From Candidatus Solincola tengchongensis (GTDB lineage: Bacteria > Actinomycetota > Geothermincolia > Geothermincolales > RBG-13-55-18), in the NCBI GenBank assembly GCA_015711895.1, contig JACVJH010000277.1, positions 1-10,932 of the forward strand: a stretch of DNA of 10,932 bases. Direction: 5' to 3'. Below the pieces are notes generated by a model. It saw only the letters and a list, made by a program, of their open reading frames with translations, was not told the DNA's origin and searched no databases. Position 1 is the first letter of the stretch; each line of letters begins with the position of its first letter. The translations under genes and the position numbers were made by a program. This document shows positions 6,329-10,932 of this stretch, one piece after another.

Positions 6329-7405
6329 TCATCCCTCCTCTCCCCGCTCCAGTTTCCCGAAGCCGGGAACGGAACGTAGGGCCTGATCCAGAAGAGGGTG
6401 GAAGAGGGCCGGGAACCTCGAGAGGCACCCGAAAGCCAGGCTCAAGGCAGGCCGCCGCAAGGGGTGAGGCTGGAGGTCGAAGGCCTTCTTGTAAAGCCAC
6501 ATGTAGGGATATGCTGAGGTGAAGCGGCGGAATACCCGCCAGGCGCGTTCCTTGTCCTCGACGGCCATGGCCGCTATCTTCCCCGAGGCCAGCGATCCGT
6601 GCACCCCGAACAGAAAGAGGGGGTCCTGCACGCCGGCCAGGGTCCCGGCCAGTATCTTGTCCCCGGCGAAGAGAGCGGGGGCGGTCAAACGCGCCGTGGC
6701 CACCACGCCTTTATGCGCTCTCCACTCACGGAAACGAAATCCTTCCTCCTCCAGCCTCTCAGCCCACTGGCGACAGGCGGATTCCGGCACGGGGCGCCTA
6801 TCGAAAGCCAGGGCGAAGGCTGTGCCGTTGAGGTTGGCGCAGTAATGGTAATAACTGGTATGACGGTCGAAGTACCCCAAGATGCGGGGAGGGCCCTGGT
6901 GGTCGGCCACGGCCACGAAACCGAAGACGTCCAGGAAGGGCCTTCCCAGGGCCAGGAAGGGCTCCGCCTCCAGGCCGGTGGCCACGATGGTGTTCGCCGG
7001 AAGGCGCGCTAACCCCTCACCGGAGCCCACGTCCGCCCCGAACTCGAACTCCACGCCGGCTTCCCTTGCCAGCCCGTATAGGTAGGCGTCAAGGGAGGTG
7101 GAGCGTCTTCCCCTCTCCACGGAGTGGAGGTGAAAATAGCCGCCGGGAAAGACGAACTTCCTTCCGTAAACGTCCACCACGAACTCCTCGGTAGGCACCA
7201 CATAGGGAGGGGGAAGCTCCACGCCGATGAAACGGCCGAGCTTCTCCGGCTCCATGGGGGTCACGTCTATCGTGGGCCTGATGCTCGGGTCTCCTCCCAC
7301 GCTCTCCCTCTTCTCCAACACCCTTACCCTGTGGCCGGAGCGTGCACAGTTAATGGCCGCCACCAAACCCGCCAGCCCCGCCCCTACCACGATGACCTCG
7401 GCCAA
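6329..7405 (-). CDS. FAD-dependent oxidoreductase, paralogue 1 of a tandem trio
   Basis: This is a 358-residue flavoprotein, first gene of the trio. The start is TTG 7405-7403, which opens directly into the FAD-binding strand V-I-V-V-G-A-G-L-A-G (4-13); GGGAGG (minus strand, 7420-7415) sits nine bases upstream, and no ATG or GTG lies in frame nearby. Acidic E31 ends the second strand. Shared trio blocks are S-V-E-R-G-R-R-S-T-S-L-D-A-Y-L (95-109), N-T-I-V-A-T-G (138-144), Y-F-D-R-H-T-S-Y-Y (178-186) and L-A-G-T-L-A-G-V-Q-D-P (252-262), then G-V-H-G-S-L-A-S-G-K-I-A-A (267-279). Like the others it has GT in place of the usual GD of the second FAD motif. The C-terminal 60 residues are hydrophobic and basic. 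The preceding 570-base gap suggests its own promoter. Confidence 0.9.
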   Translation of the reverse strand: MAEVIVVGAGLAGLVAAINCARSGHRVRVLEKRESVGGDPSIRPTIDVTPMEPEKLGRFIGVELPPPYVVPTEEFVVDVYGRKFVFPGGYFHLHSVERGRRSTSLDAYLYGLAREAGVEFEFGADVGSGEGLARLPANTIVATGLEAEPFLALGRPFLDVFGFVAVADHQGPPRILGYFDRHTSYYHYCANLNGTAFALAFDRRPVPESACRQWAERLEEEGFRFREWRAHKGVVATARLTAPALFAGDKILAGTLAGVQDPLFLFGVHGSLASGKIAAMAVEDKERAWRVFRRFTSAYPYMWLYKKAFDLQPHPLRRPALSLAFGCLSRFPALFHPLLDQALRSVPGFGKLERGEEG

Positions 7406-7975
7406 TGGTACTGACCTCCCGCCCTGTCACGGCCTCTTATTTCGAGCCACACCCTGAACCCCTCTTTTTTACTTTGCACTCCCGTACGGGCGATGGATAC
7501 CAAACCCCCACCACCAAAAGCGTTGAGGATATCGTGCGTCCTCTTCGTAAGTCGTTCCGGAACCCTGCTCATATCCAGAACGTGTGAGCGGAGGATATGG
7601 ATTCCCACATGACGCCCGTTCACCTCTCGAAATGGTGGTAATTATCGCCACTTTAAAGAAGAACCCTTTTGCCCTCCTTCTTTTGGCCCCTACCCATCGA
7701 CTGTCTATACGAAGGGTTTTTCCGAATCCCTCCAAGCCAAGAGTTCGAATCCTCCAGACCTGGGAGAAAATCCCATCGCTTCCGGCCGGGGCTCGGACCG
7801 CCCGCCGCGTCCGGATACGGCGGGCGGTCTCCCGAACCCAGAATCGCCGTTTTCCGCTTCGCCGGAAGAAGCGACGGGGCGATCGGTCCGCGCGCCGCCT
7901 CGCCGCTTCCCTTCCCGTACCGGTCTTCCTCTCTCCTATCACCTCCCTCCATGCCGACCAACCCGGCTCTTTCCC
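7406..7975. other. Intergenic region with several hairpins
   Basis: These 570 bases separate the oxidase operon from the flavoprotein trio. Open frames cross the region on both strands, but none has a ribosome binding site or a recognisable product, and base composition drifts away from the coding pattern, so I call no gene. Inverted repeats are TGGGA/TCCCA around GAAAA (7761-7775), a perfect 12-bp stem (7796-7829), CGCTTC/GAAGCG (7855-7873), and CATATCC/GGATATG with a 16-base spacer (7570-7599). GAGGATAT occurs at 7525-7532 and 7591-7598. The trio promoter should lie in the 7406-7620 part, but no clear -35/-10 pair is visible. Confidence 0.45.
7796..7829. terminator. Strong 12-bp hairpin, possible operon terminator
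   Basis: GACCGCCCGCCG (7796-7807) and CGGCGGGCGGTC (7818-7829) are perfect reverse complements around a ten-base loop. It lies about 150 bases downstream of the oxidase stop codon. No T-tract follows on either strand, so it is not a textbook intrinsic terminator. It could still stall polymerase, stabilise the 3' end of the oxidase mRNA, or belong to a structured RNA. Confidence 0.4.
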
Positions 7976-8887
7976 TTACAGGTAAATCTTCTTGCAGAGC
8001 CCGGTTTGGTAATCCCATCGGCGGTTGGCTATGTTGTTGGGATCCACGGCCATCTTGAAGGCGGTGAAGGTGTCCACGTAAGGAGCCACGTTGGGCATGA
8101 TCAGGGGTATGAGGTCGTCTATCTTGGGCATGCCTTCCGGCAGGGGTGCCGGCATCCCCTTGTAGAGAGGGAGGGCCCCCGCCGCAAGCACCAGGCCGTG
8201 GGCCAGCTGTCCCTGGAACATGGCCCGGAAATAGGTCATGAGCATGCGCATGTTGTCGTCCTTGTCCCCCTGGTTGGAGTAGAGGTCGTATTCCATGTAG
8301 GCGGAGCGCCCCATGTGGTAGGGCTGGAGATAGGTAGAGGCGTCGTCCGGGGGCAGGTTGTCGTCGGTGTGCCCCGCCTGGTCGCTGGTGACCACCCGCA
8401 TGCTGCGCTCCGCCTCCAGGAAGTTGTCCAGGTGGCCGATGAGGGCTCCGATGAGGAAGGAGCCGCGCACGCGCATGACGCGCACGGTGACGTTGAAGTA
8501 CTTCTGCCAGCGGTCCAGGTTGACGCTGCGCAGGTCCCCCGTGAGGTCCTCCACCGCCTCCGGCGGCAGGAACTCCCATTCGGGGTCAATCTTCAGGATC
8601 TCCCGCTGGATGATCTCCGCCTTGAGGCGCGCCTCCTCGGGTGTGGAGCCGGCGAAAATGGTGAACAGGTTGTTGCGGGGGAAGGTGCCGGCGATGGCGC
8701 TGGCCTGGGCGTTGGTGGCCCCCACGAAGATGCCGAAGAAGGAGTTCTGCATGTGGGCCAGCTCCAGGGTCAGGTTCTCGTTGGCCACCTTGTACAGGAC
8801 GTCGATGACGCACTTGAGGTCGTCCTTCTCGTATGCTGGGAAGATCTGGTAGATGTGTTCCGGCTCCGGATAGAGGCGTAAGGTCAT
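7976..8887 (-). CDS. C-terminal part of the FAD-linked oxidase (substrate domain)
   Basis: This is the part of the interrupted oxidase after the internal TAA. The first ATG at 8887 lies ten codons after that stop, but family-like sequence already begins at 8917 (A-Y-G-T-L-G-T-V-T-E). The ATG has GGAG directly against it, too close for a ribosome binding site, so independent translation is unlikely. The 303 residues form the alpha/beta cap domain of FAD-linked oxidases, which shapes the substrate pocket. The tail D-P-N-N-I-A-N-R-R-W-D-Y-Q-T-G-L (residues 526-541 of the joined protein) matches the D-P-x-x-I-x-N signature of this superfamily, in a form closer to p-cresol methylhydroxylase/vanillyl-alcohol-oxidase relatives than to glycolate oxidase. 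Without the N-terminal domain it could not bind FAD normally. Confidence 0.6.
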   Translation of the reverse strand: MTLRLYPEPEHIYQIFPAYEKDDLKCVIDVLYKVANENLTLELAHMQNSFFGIFVGATNAQASAIAGTFPRNNLFTIFAGSTPEEARLKAEIIQREILKIDPEWEFLPPEAVEDLTGDLRSVNLDRWQKYFNVTVRVMRVRGSFLIGALIGHLDNFLEAERSMRVVTSDQAGHTDDNLPPDDASTYLQPYHMGRSAYMEYDLYSNQGDKDDNMRMLMTYFRAMFQGQLAHGLVLAAGALPLYKGMPAPLPEGMPKIDDLIPLIMPNVAPYVDTFTAFKMAVDPNNIANRRWDYQTGLCKKIYL

Positions 8888-8917
8888 CTCCGTGACCGTG
8901 CCCAGGGTGCCGTAGGC

Positions 8918-8920
8918 TTA
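8918..8920 (-). other. In-frame TAA stop within the FAD-linked oxidase
   Basis: The codon between ...C-T-C T-G-C C-G-C and G-C-C T-A-C G-G-C reads TAA on the minus strand. Coding potential and family similarity continue in the same frame on both sides with no insertion or deletion, so a single substitution explains it. Confidence 0.85.
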
Positions 8921-9619
8921 GCGGCAGAGGGCGGCCATGTCCGGTCCGGGTCCCGGAACGTGGGCCTTCACTGCCCCGTAAGCGGCGGGGCCGGTCTTGA
9001 GGATGGTGCCGTCGGGCATGACCATGGTCATGTCTATGATGTTGTCGATGCCGAACCCGTACTTGGAGGCCAGGGTGTTGATGTTGCAGAAGGCGTGATT
9101 GGAGATGACGCCGGCTGTGGCTGCCGTCGAGGGGTTGAGGACACGGCATCTCACCTTCTGCGCCTCCACCTGAGCGGCCAGGTAGTTCACACCCGGCTGG
9201 ATGACCATGTACATGTTCTCCCCGTCCACCTCGAGGATCTTGTCCATGCGCCGGAGGTCCATGATGATCCCCCCGTACATGGGGATGTGAAGGGCCATGG
9301 TGGTGAGGCCGGTGCCCATGGGGATGACGTCTATCCGGCACTCGTTGGCGATGCGGTAGACCTCGGCGACCTCCTCCGTGCTCTCGGGCATGACCACCAG
9401 ATGGGGATACTGGGCGGGCAGCGGCCCCTGGTCCCGCGAGTACCCGATGAGGATGACCGGGTCGTCGGTCACCCATTCCTCGCCCAGGGCCTCGGCGAGC
9501 ATCTCTTTGGCCCGGGCCAGGTCCTCGGGGCGATTGTGGAACGGCTCGGCCTCATGCTGGAAGATTATCCCTGAGACCCGCCGTTCCTTTATATCCCTGG
9601 CCACGTCACGTATCCACAT
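8918..9619 (-). CDS. N-terminal FAD-binding (PCMH-type) part of the FAD-linked oxidase
   Basis: This 233-residue frame is the N-terminal part of the interrupted oxidase. Residues 1-55 are a helical extension. From about 56 comes the PCMH FAD-binding domain: G-Y-S-R-D-Q (59-64), H-L-V-V-M-P-E-S-T-E-E-V (73-84), the pyrophosphate loop I-P-M-G-T-G-L-T (99-106), the strand G-G-I-I-M-D-L (116-122), V-I-Q-P-G-V (139-144) and M-V-M-P-D-G-T-I-L (198-206). The phosphate loop has P-M-G-T-G-L where most relatives have a glycine-richer G-G-G-T, so FAD contacts may differ. ATG 9619 is four bases after the TAG of the iron-sulfur gene, and its GGAGG site overlaps the end of that gene. A product ending here would lack the final FAD-binding strand and the whole substrate domain. 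Confidence 0.7.
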   Translation of the reverse strand: MWIRDVARDIKERRVSGIIFQHEAEPFHNRPEDLARAKEMLAEALGEEWVTDDPVILIGYSRDQGPLPAQYPHLVVMPESTEEVAEVYRIANECRIDVIPMGTGLTTMALHIPMYGGIIMDLRRMDKILEVDGENMYMVIQPGVNYLAAQVEAQKVRCRVLNPSTAATAGVISNHAFCNINTLASKYGFGIDNIIDMTMVMPDGTILKTGPAAYGAVKAHVPGPGPDMAALCR

Positions 9620-9623
9620 CTCC

Positions 9624-10844
9624 CTACACCTCCTCCCCCAGCGACATGAGCAGCGGTTCGGCGAGGTCGTAGACCTTAAGGGGACTACCTGTGGCCTCCA
9701 CCGCCTTGCGGAACATCTGGAGGCAATAGGGACAGCTGGTGACCACCGCCTCCGCTCCCGTCCACTCCGCCTCGTAGAGCCTCTCCCTGGCCGTCCACAG
9801 GGCGTAATCCGGGAAGGCGTAGGGGACCCCGCCCCCTCCCCCGCAGCAAAGGGAGTTGAAGGTGGCCCGCGGGAACTCCAGGAGCTCCAATCCGGGTATG
9901 GACCGCAGGACCCGGCGTGGCGGCTCGTATATGTCGAAGCGCCTTCCCAGCTTGCAGGGATCGTGATAGACGACCTTCAGAGGGACTTCTTTCGCCGGTT
10001 TCAGCTCCCCCTTGCGGATCATGCGGTCCAACACCTCGCTTATGTGGCGCACCTTTATCTCCGGGTTCAGCTCCCGCGCGTACTCCTCCTTGAAAGCCCA
10101 GGCGGCGTGGGCGTCGGGAGTGACGATCGTCTTCACCCCCAGCCCGTTGAAGGTCTCGAGGTTGTCGAAGGCGAAGGTCTCGAAGAAGTCGCGGTCCCCG
10201 AGGAGGAGCATGAGAGCGCCGTCGCTCTTCTCCTTGGCGCCGAGGATTCCCAGGTCCATGCCCCCCAGCTGCAGGGCGCGGAAGGCGGCACGTACGGCGG
10301 GGAACAGGGCGGGGTCGGTGGAATAGGCGTCCCCGGCGAAGAAGAGGGCCTCCGCTTTCTCCTTGGGAAGGTGCTTGGCCTGGAGGCCCTTGGCCCACTC
10401 TCCCCTCTTCCTGGCCTCCACCCCGAAGGGGTTGTCGTTCTTCTCCAGGCTCTCGCGCAGCGGCTCGTGCTCCGGCATGGGGCCCCACCCCTCGCGCACC
10501 GCTTTCTCCCGCATAAGCTCGAAGACCCGCGTGGGATGAAGCTGCTTCACCTCCCAGCACTGCTCCTGGCAGGAGGAACAGAGCATGCAGGTATAGAGTA
10601 TGTGGCGCAGGGACTCGGAGGGCTCTATCTCATGGATGTGCAGCCCGCGGGCGATCTCCATCTTCCCGGAGGCGTAATAGGCATCCCAGCGGAAACGGGT
10701 CCCGGAGGGGCAGTTGCGCCAGAAGCGGGACTCGGTGCAGAACTGCACGTGAACCGCCTGACAGATCTTGCACTTGGTGCAGATGAAGTAGTCCTGCTGC
10801 AGCTCGTGCAGGACCTCCCGGGGAGCGGTGATGCGCTTCTTCAT
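9624..10844 (-). CDS. HdrD/GlcF-like iron-sulfur protein with one degenerate CCG domain
   Basis: This is a 406-residue cytoplasmic electron-transfer subunit of the heterodisulfide reductase D/glycolate oxidase F type. The N-terminus has two 4Fe-4S sites. The first is C22-x2-C25-x2-C28 with the fourth ligand probably C45-P after a long insert (C36 is an alternative); the second is regular, C86-x2-C89-x2-C92-x3-C96. Two CCG repeats follow. The first (about 165-256) keeps the fold pattern but has no cysteines: G-D-A-Y at 171-174, E-K-S-D-G at 205-209 and V-T-P-D-A-H-A at 241-247, where CCG domains have GC, CCG and CPxC. The second is intact: H-D-P-C297, C333-C334-G-G-G-G-G and S-C371-P-Y-C374. 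It probably takes electrons from the flanking FAD-linked oxidases. ATG 10844 has an AAGGAGGTG site that overlaps the end of the upstream gene. Confidence 0.92.
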   Translation of the reverse strand: MKKRITAPREVLHELQQDYFICTKCKICQAVHVQFCTESRFWRNCPSGTRFRWDAYYASGKMEIARGLHIHEIEPSESLRHILYTCMLCSSCQEQCWEVKQLHPTRVFELMREKAVREGWGPMPEHEPLRESLEKNDNPFGVEARKRGEWAKGLQAKHLPKEKAEALFFAGDAYSTDPALFPAVRAAFRALQLGGMDLGILGAKEKSDGALMLLLGDRDFFETFAFDNLETFNGLGVKTIVTPDAHAAWAFKEEYARELNPEIKVRHISEVLDRMIRKGELKPAKEVPLKVVYHDPCKLGRRFDIYEPPRRVLRSIPGLELLEFPRATFNSLCCGGGGGVPYAFPDYALWTARERLYEAEWTGAEAVVTSCPYCLQMFRKAVEATGSPLKVYDLAEPLLMSLGEEV

Positions 10845-10847
10845 CCC

Positions 10848-10932
10848 TCACACCTCCTTGAGGAGCTGCCCGGGGTTCATTATCCCCTGCGGGTCCACGA
10901 TGCCCTTGAAAGTCTTCATTACCTTCAGGTAT
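10848..10932 (-). CDS. C-terminal tail of an upstream FAD-linked oxidase (partial, GlcD-like)
   Basis: The last 27 codons of a gene whose start lies right of the window end at TGA 10850-10848. The tail I-V-D-P-Q-G-I-M-N-P-G-Q-L-L (ending at E-V-stop) is the standard C-terminal signature of FAD-linked oxidases such as GlcD and D-lactate dehydrogenases (D-P-x-x-I-x-N-P-G-K). The stop is three bases before the ATG of the iron-sulfur gene, whose ribosome binding site is inside these last codons, so the two are translationally linked. It is a different protein from the oxidase at 7976-9619, whose tail is D-P-N-N-I-A-N without the following P-G. The operon therefore has two FAD-linked oxidases around one iron-sulfur subunit. 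Confidence 0.88.
   Translation of the reverse strand, partial: YLKVMKTFKGIVDPQGIMNPGQLLKEV

Larger units (their letters stand above)
7976..9619 (-). pseudogene. FAD-linked oxidase (PCMH/VAO fold) interrupted by an in-frame TAA
   Basis: One reading frame of 547 codons runs from ATG 9619 to the TAA at 7978-7976, broken only by TAA at 8920-8918 (codon 234). Sequence on both sides is clearly one protein: the N-terminal part ends ...G-P-D-M-A-A-L-C-R and the frame resumes A-Y-G-T-L-G-T-V-T-E-M-T-L-R-L-Y-P, the usual end of the FAD-binding domain in this family. The whole length fits an intact GlcD/VAO-type oxidase with a short N-terminal extension. TAA excludes ordinary selenocysteine or pyrrolysine recoding. 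By position the lost residue could be Gln (CAA to TAA), but that is a guess. Whether this is a real nonsense mutation, readthrough or a sequence error cannot be told here. The ATG is four bases after the stop of the iron-sulfur gene, so the two belong to one operon. Confidence 0.7.

Noticed and set aside
7740..7757. GAGTTCGAATCCTC looks like a tRNA T-arm
   Set aside because: The bases flanking TTCGAAT do not pair over five positions, and no matching acceptor, D-arm or anticodon arm is found upstream, so no tRNA or tRNA remnant is supported.
7469..7942. 157-codon minus-strand frame in the intergenic region
   Set aside because: It is Arg-rich with no domain, has no convincing ribosome binding site, and runs through the strong hairpins.
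8006..8881. Long plus-strand open frame opposite the oxidase C-terminal domain
   Set aside because: It is a low-complexity antisense translation (Val/Gly/His-rich), while the minus strand matches a known family.
7976..8887. C-terminal oxidase half as an independent functional gene
   Set aside because: Family sequence extends upstream of its first ATG to the TAA, there is no proper ribosome binding site, and the part lacks an FAD-binding domain.
8918..8920. Selenocysteine or pyrrolysine recoding at the internal stop
   Set aside because: The codon is TAA; Sec uses TGA and Pyl uses TAG, and the position is not a known catalytic Cys site in this family.

Overview
The window is GC-rich bacterial DNA, gene-dense and mostly coded on the minus strand. 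Strong AGGAGG-type ribosome binding sites, GTG and TTG starts, lipoprotein signals and HdrD/GlcF-type iron-sulfur proteins next to FAD-linked oxidases suggest an anaerobic or facultative lineage. A deep-branching actinobacterial or clostridial-type Gram-positive is my best guess, but the sequence does not prove the taxonomy. There are no RNA genes, CRISPR arrays, transposases or phage genes that I can support.

Layout in minus-strand transcription order from the right edge. (1) 10932-7976 is a tight redox operon. It holds the C-terminal tail of one FAD-linked oxidase (cut by the window), a 406-residue HdrD/GlcF-like CCG-domain iron-sulfur protein, and a second FAD-linked oxidase of the PCMH/VAO fold. 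The last gene carries an in-frame TAA at 8918-8920, with clear coding on both sides in the same frame. (2) 7975-7406 is a 570-base non-coding stretch with several hairpins, including a perfect 12-bp stem. (3) 7405-4011 holds three tandem paralogous FAD-dependent oxidoreductases of about 360 residues, a remote branch of the FixC/geranylgeranyl-reductase-like flavoproteins. (4) 3483-3986, on the plus strand and convergent with the trio, is a short-chain flavodoxin. (5) 3056-1698 on the minus strand is a secreted lipoprotein with a TolB-like beta-propeller, probably starting at TTG. (6) 1289-309 is a Tat-type lipoprotein of the DUF362 family. It is followed by the first 59 codons of a probable membrane 4Fe-4S protein that runs off the left edge.

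Almost every gene is a flavin or iron-sulfur redox protein or an envelope-anchored partner of one, so the region reads as an electron-transfer island. A reasonable but unproven model is that an oxidase/CCG complex oxidises an organic substrate and passes electrons to iron-sulfur, flavodoxin and membrane carriers, while the three flavoproteins reduce or desaturate related intermediates. The most notable points are the nonsense codon in the second oxidase, the complete loss of cysteines from the first CCG repeat of the iron-sulfur protein, and the shared GT-x-AG motif in the three flavoproteins where related enzymes usually have GD-x-x-G.
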